DNA from: Rhizopus sp. PT2906
Lineage: Eukaryota; Mucoromycota; Mucoromycetes; Mucorales; Rhizopodaceae
NCBI GenBank assembly: GCA_025529335.1
Contig: JAMYHX010000312.1
Location: forward strand, 1-50,603
Direction: 5' to 3'
DNA: 50,603 bases
The notes under the pieces were generated by a model. The model was not told where the DNA came from, made no database searches, and worked only from the letters and a program-made list of their open reading frames with translations. Each line of letters opens with the position of its first letter. Positions within the stretch are counted from its first letter, which is position 1. Position numbers and translations under genes: made by a program. Of this stretch, positions 1 through 11,647 are shown in pieces.

Positions 1-3
1 AAA

Positions 4-66
4 AGAAACCGCCCATTGAGAAAATGAAACCGTCTATTGGAAAAACAAAACTGCCCTTTGGTGTTG
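4..66. repeat. Degenerate 21-bp tandem repeat
   Basis: Three imperfect head-to-tail copies start with GAAACCGCCC, GAAACCGTCT and AAAACTGCCC, each followed by TT/ATTG and an A-rich tail. The array runs to the window edge, so it may continue to the left. No coding sense is evident. Confidence 0.4.
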
Positions 67-2508
67 GAACGACTGTACTTCAATCATCACATTTTTACAC
101 TATCTCAACTCTTGATTTGTTCTGTCATCTTATAAAGAAAGACATTGTGTTAAAAGTTGTCTTTCGCACTCAAGCCCCTTGATTAACATTATTGTACACA
201 CCATGTGTCTGATTTAGATGCATCACCAAAATATCAAGAACAAGATGCTTCTCTAGACAAAACCAAGTGCTATCATATAACCTTTGACTCCTCTTTTCCC
301 CCAAGTATTATAGATCACATCTAACAAACGTTCTTTTTAATGCTAATCCACATGAGAGTTCTTATCTAAACATGACGTACAGTGTGGGTGAAATACTTTA
401 TAGATGTCAATTCCCATGGAAGAGTGTTGCAATCAAGATTTGCAAGAAAGACTTATTCAAAGCCCCGCAAAGATACCATCAAGATAACAAACTTATGGGA
501 AAAGACTTATCAACGGCATCTGTTTATAATGAGTCTTAAAAATGTGCGACAACGGTTTTTTACTTCTTCTTTTTCTTATTACTATAAACAGTAGCATTTT
601 CAGTACGGGATTCCACGGGTTTACTAGTGAGTGGGAAGTTCATACGTCATTTATCCTCCATCAAATGGTAAATGTAGGATACATAAGTGAGAATGAAGGC
701 GTCTCGAAGAGCTCTCTCTCGACAGCATCTCCTTTATGTAATAGAGATATAACCATTGCACCCTGATTGTGTAGCTGAAGGCAGATATAGGTGTATTTAT
801 GGAAAAGAGGCTTAATTAATACAGACAAGGAAATAATAAATATGGCTATAAAATACATTCACACAGCAAAAAAAAAGAGAGAAAGAGAGATCGAAAAGAT
901 GTGATAAGAAAAATACATCTTTAATGACAGGGAATGGAAACTGTCCAAAAGAGGAAGTTCGGTTACAAAAGGCGGGTTTCATTAACATTGGTCCCATTAA
1001 TACCGGTGTTCTGGAAGAGAGATGTTTTACAAACTTCTCAAATGATGTCCCTTATGATTCTTAAACTAAAAGCCTTTATGTCATCGTTTCATGCACAATA
1101 AATGTAATAACATCACTTTGCTTGGTTTATTATTATAAATGAGCACTGCTTGGTTTGTGGTAACTTTCTATTACAAGAGCATGATTGGTTGTATAGACAT
1201 CCTATGTGTAAGTCTTCTGATATGTGGGCAGGCATGATTTAGTTAACATTTTAAGTAGTCACGATTTCTATTTATAGACAGAATGGATTATGTAAGATGT
1301 TCATATATTGAATGTTTGGCTGGCATAGAGAGAATGAAAACTTGTAGTGAAAGTGATGCTTTCTAGGATCTATTGTATAAATCATAAACTTGAGAAGGCC
1401 GAGGTAACGGTAATGTAACACACTCTGCTTGCGATACGTATGAAAAATTGATCCATGTCTCTTCCAGATGCAGCCTCTAATTAATTCATCAAGAAATCAG
1501 AAATTTTTAAATCAAAAGATGAAGAAACCGACTTGGTTTCACATAATAAGAAATATACCAAAAAAAAACGAATCAGATCAAGACATTCATTTACAGACCG
1601 TAGAATGAGCCTTATTCACTCGAAAAGCTAGACAAGATAAAGCGAAAAGACGGACACCCAGTGGATCTTTAAATACAAGCATTAAAGTGTGGCTTTTATA
1701 TTGTATCTATTGTATGTAGTCATTGCCTTGATGTCATTATTAATTTTTGAATCATCATTTAATTTGATGTTTGTCAATCTTTGCAAGTGTAAGTATTTCT
1801 TCTTTGTTAGCTTTAATATGAAGGGAAGATCAAGATAAATAAGTTCAAGGTAAGGTCTTGTAAAGAAATTGCACTCTGTGGTCATTCAGAATAAAGTGAT
1901 TACGTAAATTCAATCTCAGATTACGACCTTGAGCGACAAAGGTAATGTTAAGAAAGCTATTAGCAAGTTTAGAGACAGACCAATTCAAGTCATAAAACAA
2001 TAGTGGTTTATTAGATGCATTAAAACATATCTTTCCTGTGCGACAACATTGTCTCTCTTCTTTCTGTAGATGTAAAGGTATATTTGTATTATTATTATTA
2101 GTACAACACAATGTGAAAAGTAGGTCAGGTCGGGGACCATTGGTTCAGTAAGGTTTATTATAATGTTACACATTACTTCCCAGTCCCTGTAGAGTATCGG
2201 TATGGATGAGCATAATGCTGCCTAATAGGCGTTTGTAAACCTACCAATTGTTCTATAGATATCCATGCCCTCTTATGAAACAATATTTGAAAGTATAAGA
2301 CATGGTCGTCTCTGATGTACTAGCTGAGATCGATCCATTCATTAGCCTAACCCCACAGTAAGATAGCCACTGAAAGGTGGTGTAACGGGATAAATCATTC
2401 CATTTTTTGCGCAGAGCTCGTCTTTATTGGCTAGCTAGATCATATTTAATGCCCCGCATCTTTTCCCACCAAAAAAAAGTAATCATCTATATTTATGATC
2501 ATTTCGTC

Positions 2509-2520
2509 TTTCCGCGGAAA
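2509..2520. promoter_or_regulatory. Perfect 12-bp palindrome upstream of transporter
   Basis: TTTCCGCGGAAA is identical to its reverse complement and lies about 430 bp before the transporter start codon. Inverted CCG/CGG half-sites are typical targets of dimeric zinc-cluster regulators, so an operator role is possible, but this is inference. Confidence 0.3.
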
Positions 2521-2793
2521 CCCATAAAAGGCAAGTTGTGCTTTTAAGAATGGCTTACTTAAGCCAGCAGATGATTTGCTTGGTTAATTTTAAATCCCAG
2601 ATTACCATCGAAAACATCTGTTCCAATACGTCCCATCCAATATAAGTAATCCCCACAATTGATATACCATCACATTGGGAACACAAAAGAGAAACTGAAA
2701 TATATCAATCGTTCACTTCAGTGTTGTTATTCGCCTGGATTTTATTGAATTATTCAAGAATAAAACATAGTGTCAAAAAAAGAAACAGTAAAG

Positions 2794-2805
2794 TATATAT
2801 AAAAA
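2794..2805 (+). promoter_or_regulatory. TATA box of the sugar transporter gene
   Basis: TATATATAAAAA lies about 145 bp upstream of the transporter ATG and is followed by a pyrimidine-rich stretch, the usual arrangement in strongly expressed fungal genes. Confidence 0.5.
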
Positions 2806-2948
2806 GGCAATCCCTTTTCAGTTCTACTTTCCTTTTTTCTTTACATCAAATCAACTTTACTTTATTTTATACTTCTTCAACTCTTTATTTCAACGCAGTC
2901 CCTGTTACTGAAGTCTAATAGTTTAAACCGACTATATATTTTTTATAA

Positions 2949-4676
2949 ATGGGTTATTTAACAAAATTAACCACCAATGTTTACGTATGTTTCTCTCTAT
3001 ATGTATTATAAATATAATAACCTATTTAACTATAGTGCATTGGTGGATTTGCCGCTATTGCCGGTATCATGTTTGGTTTTGATATTGGTTCTAACTCTGG
3101 TGTCATTGGTACTCACCAGTAAGTCGTAGAAGCTTCAACTTTTTCTTTTTTTTTTTAAAAAAATTTCTAATTCATCTCCCTTTTTTATAGATACCTTAAT
3201 TATTTCAACCATCCTAGTGACGTCTTGCAGGGTGGTATTAACGGTGCACTTTCCGCTGGTTGTTTCGTAGGTGCATTGATTGCTGGTTACCCTGCTGATC
3301 GCTTCTCTCGTAAATACACTCTCATCGCTGCCTCTTTCCTCTTCATCATCGGTTCTATTCTTCAAGCTGCTTCAAATGGTGTTGCTATGCTTTGTGCTGG
3401 TCGTGTCATTAACGGTTTATCTGTCGGTATCACCTCTATGGTTGTCCCTCTTTATCAATCTGAAATCTCTCCTAAAGAAATTCGTGGTCGTATTGTCTCT
3501 GTTCAGCAATGGAGTATTACCTGGGGTATTATGATTGCGTAAGTATACATATTTTCCTCGCTTGATCTGATCTGGTGACTGATTTCAACCAATAGTTTCT
3601 GGATTCAATATGGATGTCAATACATCGAAAGCACTGCCGCTTTCCGTATTCCTTGGGCCGTTCAAGGTGTTCCTGCCGTCGTTCTCTGCATGGGTATGTG
3701 GTTCTTCCCTTTCTCTCCCCGTTGGCTCGCTGATAAGGGTCGTTTGGATGAAGCTCTCAAAGTTCTTGCTGATATTCACGGTAATGGAGACCCAAGCCAC
3801 CCTCGTGTTCAATTGGAAATGGAGGAAATCAGAGCTACTATTCAATTCGATAAGGAAGTTGCTTCCCATCGTTACACTGACTTATTCCAACCTGGATTGG
3901 CTTACCGTGTCTTCCTCGGTGTCTGTCTTCAAATTTGGCAACAATTGACTGGTATGAACATTATCATGTTCTACGCCGTCTTGCTCTTCCAACAAGCTGG
4001 TATTGGTGACACTCAAGAAGCAAGTCTTCTTTCCTCTGGTATCTCTTATGTCGTTAACGTTGTCATGACTGTTCCTGCTATTATCTTTGTTGACAAGTGG
4101 GGTCGTCGTCCTACTTTAATTCTTGGTGCCTTAGTCATGTCTATCTTCTTATGGGCCGTCGGTGGTGTCTTGGCTGTTAACACCTGGGCTCTTGACCCCA
4201 AGGATGGCAAATGGTATGTCCATATTGATTCCAAGACACAAGCCAATGGTGTCGTTGCCTGTATTTATCTCTTCGTTGCCACCTTTGCTACCACATGGGG
4301 TCCTCTCGGTTGGGTTTATCCTGCCGAAATTTATCCTCTCCGTGTCCGTGCCATGGCTGTCTCCCTTTCTACTGCTTCCAACTGGCTCTTTAACTGGGTT
4401 CTTAACTTTGTCGTTCCTATCTTGATGCAACGTATTCACTACGGTTTATACCTCTTATTCGCTGCTTTCAACTTCTTGATGTGTCTTCATGTCTACTTCT
4501 GCTACCCCGAAACCAAGGGCTACACTCTTGAAGAAATGGACATTGTCTTCCAACACAGCCCCAGAAAGAAGATTCCTCGTGAGGTCTTGGATGAATGGGT
4601 TGCCAATAAGGGTATTCACCAAGATAACACCTTTGAAAACTCTGGCTCCGTGTCTGAGAAGAAGGTTGAAGCTTAA
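2949..4676 (+). CDS. MFS hexose transporter (sugar porter family)
   Basis: A plasma-membrane sugar:proton symporter of the Hxt/HGT type. Four exons (2949-2984, 3036-3118, 3191-3538, 3596-4676) give 515 residues, the family's normal length. Exon 2 carries the first helix with GFDIGSNSGVIG, and exon 3 the DRFSRKYT loop and RVINGLSVG. Exon 4 has SPRWL, a long central loop, DKWGRRPTL and the C-terminal PETKGYTLEEMD. The usual PESPRWL is FPFSPRWL here, so the acidic residue is missing. Codon use is strongly C/T-ending (GGT, GTC, CTC), like the PEP carboxykinase gene, which suggests high expression. The start gives a short N-terminus before helix 1. An AATAAA-like element follows near 4783. Substrate specificity cannot be read from sequence. 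Confidence 0.95.
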
Positions 4677-4946
4677 GCTACTTCAATATTTCCTTTTACA
4701 TTATTGTATGCATAACCCTTTAATCACCTTTAAAATATAATCATTTAATACTTGCTCGTAAAGTAACTTTTTCATAATAACAAATAAAGTTACCCATTTT
4801 ACTGTATTCAACATTGTCTACTTGACCAAACAATAGCTCTCTTATATTTAGATCCAAACTATGTTTATGCTACTATTAAAGATATCACTGTGCAATATAA
4901 ACTTGATCAACTGGAGCTGAAATTCTCACTGTCCAAAAAGAAAAAA

Positions 4947-6094
4947 ATGTTTTCTTTTACGCGCTTGCTCCGCCCGAGGTTAAACTGTTTATACCGACTT
5001 TCTAAATCACCCATAGCAACCATGGCAAGAGAAATCAAAAGCCAGACGACCACAACAGAGACAGTGGTCAAGAGAACGGCTGAAGAGACACAAGAACAAG
5101 TAAGAGTGAAGAAAACAAAGAAGGAAGAGGTGACAGTGAAAAAGAAGAAATCTGACTGGGAGCCGTTCGATCCGTCATTACCAAACAATATGACATTCCC
5201 TGCAAGCTTTAATTTCCCCAAAAAACCGGAAAACACAATTACCTTTGCTTCATATAACGTTGCTAGCTTGCCTGCTAGTATTAAAAAGGGCTTCAATAAA
5301 TACGTAGACGCTGAGGATGCAGATATATTATGCGTACAAGAGACCAAGGTGAATAAGCCTCTGGACACGGCAGTCAGCAAGAAGATGTATCCACATCAAT
5401 ATTGGACATTTAGCTCAAAGAAGGGTTATGGTAAGTTGTATCACTCACCATCTTATTCTGCGTGCGCGAGACTAATCTTTCAAAACAAGCGGGTATCGCT
5501 GTCTTTTCAAAGTTCAAGCCAAAGGAAGTGACCTATGGTATACCCAAGTTTGACGGAGACCAAGAAGGCCGTGTGATTACCTTGGAATTTGACAATAACA
5601 TTGTTCTTATCGCAAGTTATGTACCTAATGCAGGTGATAAGCTAGTACGGTTACCAGAACGCCGTATTTTCAATGATCATATGGAAAAGTACATTCGGTC
5701 GTTTCAAAAAGAAGGTAAATCTGTTATCTGGGCAGGCGATCTAAATGTGGCTCATACGCCAAACGACTTGGCTCGACCTGCAACCAACGAAAAATCAGCT
5801 GGTTTCACTATTGAAGAAAGAACAGATTTTAGCAAGGTGCTTAATCCATCAGATGATGGTTTGCCTGGTTTGGTTGATACCTGGAGACACTTTCATCCCG
5901 AGCAAAAGGGACATTATACGTACTACAGTTATCGTTTCAAGTGTCGTGAAAAGTTAATAGGCTGGAGGTTGGACTATTTCACAGTGACTCCTGATTTATT
6001 GGACAAAGTTGTCTCTAGCGAAATCAGACATGAGGCATGGGGAGCAAGTGATCACGTGCCTATTATTCTTACACTTAAAGATGTCATATTATAA
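4947..6094 (+). CDS. AP endonuclease, ExoIII/APE1 family
   Basis: Class II apurinic/apyrimidinic endonuclease of base-excision repair, cutting 5' to abasic sites. Two exons (4947-5430, 5490-6094) with a 59-nt intron give 362 residues. Family motifs are in order: CVQETK (catalytic Glu near 131), the restored KGYAGIAVFSK across the splice, GDLNVAH (Asp 245, Asn 247), a YRFKCRE...GWRLDYF block and SDHVPI at the C-terminus (Asp/His 349-350). Residues 1-25 are Arg/Ser/Leu-rich and could be a mitochondrial presequence. A second ATG at 5022 would give a nuclear form, with a Lys-rich stretch after it; two start sites for dual targeting is inference. It converges on the next gene with a 99-bp gap. Confidence 0.93.
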
Positions 6095-6193
6095 GGTTTA
6101 TTTAAGAAGAAGGACGTAATAACGGATGGCAGTAGTAGTAATACTATTAAAAAAAATGAAAATAAAGTCTACATGTAATGTGTACATAGTGAA

Positions 6194-7281
6194 TTAGAGA
6201 GCGTTTGGCTTTTGCTCAATCTGATCAGGTTTTAAAGGTGCGTTTGTATTGATTAACGTAGGAGATGTTATATTGGAAGTTGTTTGGTAGTAATGCTGTG
6301 GCTGTGGCTGCTGTGGTTGTTGGTATCCATAGTCTTGATATTGATGGGGCTGTTGATATGCATTACTATTTGCATTATAGTCATAGATGGGTTCGTTAGG
6401 AGAATAATGTTCTTGATGATATTCCTGAGGATAGTTATTTTGCTGATATCCATACTCTTCGTCTGTCAGATTCATATAACCTGTATTGGGAGGAACAAAT
6501 CGACGTGCGTGTTGGAAAGGTGATACTGGTGCACCATGCTCGGGCGTATTGTTTCCAGCAGGATTTTCCGACATTTTCATGTCATCAGTGTTATTTCCGA
6601 AATCATCATGAGAATTGGCACCTCGGCGGCGAGTACGACTGGCACAACCACCGTGACGGTTCAGCCATGTTAAGGCACCAGCAATAACAGCAATGCCGAC
6701 TATAGATAGATGATATAAGTTGATGTTACAGAAAGCCATGGAAAGATCTTACCTAGACCGCCTACTACTGAACCAGCAATAGTTGCCGTTTTGTTTGAGT
6801 TATCTGAACCCCCCTTTGGCGGTGATGTGGTACTAGTAGTGGAAGTGGGTGCATTGGAGCTAGTAGTGGGTGTAGGATCATCCGTGCTGCTGGTTGTTGA
6901 TTGGTTATTTGCTGTAGATCCTCTAGTTCTTCTTGTCGTCGTGGGGGATGTCTGATCGGCTGTCGTTGTGGTCGCTGTCGGAGAAGGATCTTGTGTTGTT
7001 GTGGGGTTCGCTGTTGTCGTAGGAGGATTGTTTGTCGTATTAGGTGTGGTATTATCAGGCGTGTTTGCTGACGTGGGAGGATTAGTCGTCGTTGGATTAT
7101 CCTTCGTCGTCGTAGCCTGAGGCGTACTCTGAGGAGGAGTATCGGGCGTTGGCTGAGGCTGCTGCTGTTGTTGAGAAACTTGCGCAGCGCCAATAGAAGT
7201 ATCACCGCCTACTTTTTGAGATGAAACTAGCTGTAATAGCAAAAAAACAACAATAGCTGAAGAAGTTAAGGAAAGTCTCAT
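6194..7281 (-). CDS. Mucin-like single-pass surface protein (Mid2/Wsc-type architecture)
   Basis: Two exons (7281-6753, 6699-6194) give 344 residues. Residues 1-21 are a clear signal peptide ending VSS|Q. Residues 22-165 are almost all Thr/Pro/Ser/Asn/Gln with repeated TTT runs, as expected of a heavily O-mannosylated stalk. One glycine-rich membrane helix follows (about 168-190; AGSVVGGLVGIAVIAGALTW), then a charged, Tyr/Gln/Pro-rich cytoplasmic tail. The 53-nt intron falls inside the helix codons. The architecture matches cell-wall stress sensors of the Mid2/Wsc class, but there is no WSC cysteine domain and I cannot assign orthology. A sensor or structural mannoprotein are both possible. 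Confidence 0.8.
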
Positions 7282-8719
7282 AGCTGTTTTTAAAGAAAGG
7301 AGAAGGAGAAAAAAAAAGAAAGAAAGAAAGAAAGGAGTTATTTAAAAGGACAACAGCAGTAAAAAAAAATCTTTTTATAACTTTGGATGTAATACAGGAT
7401 GTTCCATCTGTCTTCAATGATACTTTCTTTCATTGGATGTCGGAGAATTTGCATATTGGATTCTTCAGGTGCATATTCATTGGTCACCTGATGATGAGCT
7501 CCAGACTCTTTTAGCACTCAAAATGCGCTTTCTCTCAGTGAAACTTGGCCTCTTTTTTTTTTAAGTTATTTATAGGTTCATTTAGCCAAAATATTTTTAC
7601 GTAAATCTTAGTTTTCTTATCCAAAGGAGACTATGAATTAGTAAAGTCGAGAGTTTATAAAGTATTAAAATGGTTCAACTGTAAGAAGAATGTAATCTAT
7701 ATTCCATAAGGGGGAAAATTTATTACCAACAGCTGTCATGTGTTTCTAGACTCTTTTAACTGAGTGTCCTGAGTTTTTGTTTTATATATCAATTAGTGCT
7801 CTTGATTTAATCAAAGACAAGCTAGTGAATATTTTTCATGGTTAAAAGTGAGGTTTATTATATGAAAGTATGATAATACAGAAAAGATAGAGGATATTAT
7901 TTCGTGTCAAGGCCAAATTGATCTATTTTCTCTGAATCAAATCCTACGATTATAAAAGAATATCACTATAAAAAAAGAAGGAGTCCAAGACTAATAAATG
8001 ACCGTAACCTTGTGCAATGTCATTGGCTATCTTGATCACGCTTGGGATTGGCTAGTGAATATTGACGTATGTTGTAATGAATTACAATTAGATATCGAAA
8101 AAAAAAAAGCTAAAATAACATGTTGATAAAGACTAAAAAGTGACAAGTTTCAAAGAGGTCCAGGGGATTTATTGCTTAATACAGTAATGATCTTGATCAT
8201 GCATTATCCGTGTCTTGGGGACAACTGGCAATAATCAAACAAAAGTGCTCATTGTGACTGGTCTTTGTTCTTCCTGCTGTTTAATATCAATGACAATGAA
8301 AACGACTCTATTGTTATTATGCTTCAAATAGATATAATATATCAAGCTTGGATCTTTATACTATTACTAAAGACATTTTTTTTAATCCGATTAAATTTAG
8401 GCTCGCTCTCTTTATTCATCTATAAGACGGTTAAATAGAGTAAAAGGAGTAAACAAGACAAGCAATAAGTGTACATGTGTTTTGCATAACAAAGCTTATT
8501 ATTACAAAGTCTGTAACTATTATTACAAAGTGAAAATTTATCTCCAAAAATAAAATAAAAAAGAAAGAGAGAGAGAGACAATGGAGAGTTTCACAACAAT
8601 GTTTAAAGCATTAGGAAGCAGAAAATTTCCATGCTGTCACATTTTTTTTCTATCCGAAAAAAAAAAAAGAGCCTTGTTAATTTCATTTTATTCCTTTTCT
8701 TTTATTTTTACGTTTTTCC
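7282..8719. other. Divergent intergenic region
   Basis: No gene found. It separates the mucin-like gene (-) from the RRM-PUF gene (+) and must hold both promoters. It contains an AGAA-type microsatellite near 7313-7334, several A/T homopolymers and AT-rich filler. No convincing TATA box or operator stands out. Confidence 0.5.
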
Positions 8720-11364
8720 ATGGACTTTTGGGTAAACGAAAAGAGTAATACCCATAAGCAGTCGAGCTTGTCGAACAGTATACCTTCAATCAGGTAGTAT
8801 CTCTTATTTATTTTAATAACCACACATTAAAGAGTTTAGCTGGTTAGACCATTGGATGATAAACCAAGTTCGCGTGTCTTTAGTGCATTACGTAGATCGC
8901 GTGCAGATACAATGCCTTCTCAATCTGCTGCTGTATTTCCATCTGATATGTTTTCAGACATAATTCATCGTCATCGTTCTGGTTCTATTACTTTACCCGC
9001 GGATAAAGATGATGAGGATAATAAAGACGATCTTTCGAGTCCAATAGATGAAAATGCATCGAGCACTATTGCATCTACTTTAGCATCGCTCGGTCTAACT
9101 GATGATGAAAATACTGCTACAACTACTACTGCTAATACTAATACTACTATTACTACAACAACTAATAACCGAAATCGATCTTACACCATGCAAGGTGCAG
9201 CCACTACTGAGGCTTTTGGATTTCATCCCTTTTCTCCACAAACCCAGTCGAGTATCTTACAGCGTCCTCGAGCGATCAGTTTGGGAATGGCAGATTCGTT
9301 TTCTCCTTTTCAACACGAGCAACAGCAATCGTCCAAGTTGCACATAGAGCAAAAGCATTCACCAATCTTGAGATCTTCTCGGAGTACAAACAATTTACTA
9401 GATACCACCCATTACTTTTCAAATAAGAATATCATGGATAATGAAGGAAAAGAAGTAATGCACTCTTTAGTATAAATCTATTCTTTGCACTAATATTTCG
9501 TACGTACATCAGGATTCAGGCGACTCTCCTTCTTCTTCTCAAGCACAGATACCCTCTCGTGCTCTTTGGTTGGGTAATATCAATCCCAGCGTGAGTGTAC
9601 CTGATCTCGTACACATGTTTTCTGCGTATGGCCCAGTGGAGAGTGCAAGAATTCTGTCAGATAAAGAATGTGCCTTTGTTAATTTTTTGACAGTTGATTC
9701 AGCTGTGGCTGCCAAGAATGATTTGGAAACAAGATTGGGTTCAAAACTGGCAGGAGCCCCTGTTCGTGTTGGCTTTGGCAAGGCAGATGTGAGTTCAGCC
9801 ATGGTAGATGCAAGTCCTAATACTCAAGGACCTACACGCGCTTTATGTAAGTAGGCTCTGAATAAAAGAAAATAGCATTAACTCTCATCTTTATTACTAG
9901 GGGTTGGTAATATTCCTACCAATACAAGCGCAAACGCACTTCGTAACGTATTCCAAGCCTTTGGGTCTATTGAATCCGTTCGAATCCTGTCGCACAAAAA
10001 TTGTGGATTTATCAATTTTGAGCGACAGGAGGATGCAGTTCATGCCAGGAAAGCACTTCAAAATAAAGAGATTTTCGGGCCAGGAACTGGTACCGTTCGT
10101 ATCGGCTTTGCAAAGGCACCTTCTGCCTCGGATGGAGTGGATTTAGACGATGGATTACCCGTGACAGATAGTTATCAGGCAGCTCAATGGGCAACAGCGG
10201 TCATGATGGCCAACATGATGATGAATGCATCTGGGCAACCGCCTACAGCGCAACCTAGCTTGTTTGTTGCTATTGCTTCGGAGAGACTGTTTATCATGAA
10301 ACAGTTGGGAATTGAACCATCTGAGAAGCTTAAGGGTTTGTATAATAGATATATATATATATATATATATATGCTTCAAAAATTAACTTTAATCAAAAGT
10401 GGATAGAATCCCATTAGTGTATCATTCTGCTATACCACCTGTACCTGAATTGGGGCCCGACAGAAAGCTAGACCCTCTTTCGCTTCGGGAGATGAGAAAA
10501 AAGCTAGAAAATGAAGAATCAGTATCCTTGGAACAAGCAGAATCAATTGCATCGGATTGTATGGACGAAATTGCTGAGCTCTGCAGCGGTAAGATGTACA
10601 CGAGTACGTCCTGTACTGCATCACTTACAATTTTTATATAGACTATATCGGAAACACAGTGATTCAAAAGTTATTTGAATGCTGTACTGAAGAAACAAAA
10701 CTCGAAATGCTAAAGAAAATTACTCCTCATCTGGCCTCTATTGGGATTCATAAAAATGGCACTTGGGCTGCACAAAAGATTATTGATTTTACTAATGAAC
10801 CAAAACAAATTCAGCTCATAAAGGAGTACATCGCGCCCTACATTCCTTTACTGCTACTAGATCAATATGGAAATTACGTTGTCCAGTGCTGTCTTGTTAA
10901 GCAAGATAATCAGTATATCTTTGACGCCATTGTTGACAAGTGCTGGGAAATTGGACAAGGACGGTTTGGTGCTCGTGCTGTAAGATCTATATTAGACAAT
11001 CCAACAATCACCCAAGAGCAACGTGTAAGTGTATGATTGCTATATGAAATACTCTACTGATACCTTGATCTACTTATTCTAGGTGTATGTAGCAGCAAGT
11101 ATTGTTCAAAATGCGACATTATTAACAACAAATGCCAATGGTAATTTATTATTGAACTGGTTTTTGGATAGCTCACAGCTTCCTGGACGTTATCGTGTTC
11201 TCTGTCCACGCTTATTGCCATACCTAAGCAAGTTATGTGTCAATAAGCTAGGTTCAATAACTGTACAAAAGATTATTCAACAATCTGAGGAACCAGATGC
11301 AGCCACTCTGATAATGAACTCGCTTTCAGAGAAAGCAAGATCAGATTTAATGACAAGAAAATGA
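8720..11364 (+). CDS. RRM-RRM-Pumilio RNA-binding protein (Jsn1/Puf2-like)
   Basis: A post-transcriptional regulator that binds mRNA. Seven exons (8720-8793, 8848-9454, 9513-9846, 9901-10335, 10400-10588, 10642-11024, 11083-11364) give 767 residues. The N-terminus is Ser/Thr-rich and disordered. RRM1 (about 244-318) has ALWLGNI and CAFVNF; RRM2 (about 337-411) has ALWVGNI and CGFINF. A helical linker leads to Pumilio-type repeats from about 545 on: GNTVIQKLF, KNGTWAAQKI, QYGNYVVQCC, FGARAVRSI, NGNLLLNWF, LGSITVQKI. About six repeats rather than eight, with RRMs in front, is the plan of yeast Jsn1/Puf1 and Puf2, which act on membrane-protein mRNAs and recognise UAAU elements. Target choice here is inference. 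Intron 4 carries a long TA run. Confidence 0.92.
10347..10372. repeat. (TA)n microsatellite in RRM-PUF intron
   Basis: An uninterrupted run of about 13 TA units inside the 64-nt fourth intron, between donor and acceptor. It is probably length-variable between strains. Confidence 0.9.
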
Positions 11365-11647
11365 AATTTAGTGTAGAAAAAGTGTTTTATAAATGTACAT
11401 CATAGTTTTCTTTTAAAATTGCTCTTGTAAAAAAAAAAAAAATAATGTTTAATGATAAATAAAGAGAAAATACACAAATTTAGATCTTACTTTTAAATGA
11501 TTTGCACATCATTAAATTTCTTATTTTAGTCTAGTTTCACAAAGATGAAGGAGATCGACCATTTCTCTTTTCTTTCTTTTCTTTCTTTCTCTTTTCTCTC
11601 TCTCTCTCTTTCTCTCTCTCTTTTCTCTCTTTTTATTTGAAAGCAAG
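11365..11647. other. 3' region of RRM-PUF gene and promoter of the phosphatase gene
   Basis: Holds an AATAAA signal near 11457 and a roughly 80-base polypyrimidine tract (11564-11636, TCTT and TC units) just before the alkaline phosphatase ATG. Such CT-rich tracts are common next to fungal transcription start sites. No gene is seen. Confidence 0.6.

Larger units (their letters stand above)
1..2948. other. Gene-poor left flank with transporter promoter
   Basis: No supportable gene. The open frames here are short, lack conserved motifs, and several begin only at non-ATG codons. Bases 4-66 hold about three degenerate copies of a 21-base unit resembling GAAACCGYCYATTGRRAAAAY. A palindrome lies at 2509-2520 and a TATA-like element at 2794-2805, both upstream of the sugar transporter. 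The rest is AT-rich sequence in which I see nothing. Confidence 0.6.

Noticed and set aside
661..2173. Several short minus-strand frames
   Set aside because: Short, low-complexity, no splice-compatible extension and no recognisable motif.
6765..7205. 146-codon minus-strand frame rich in Arg and Leu
   Set aside because: It is the alternative frame of the Thr/Pro-rich repeat of the mucin-like gene.
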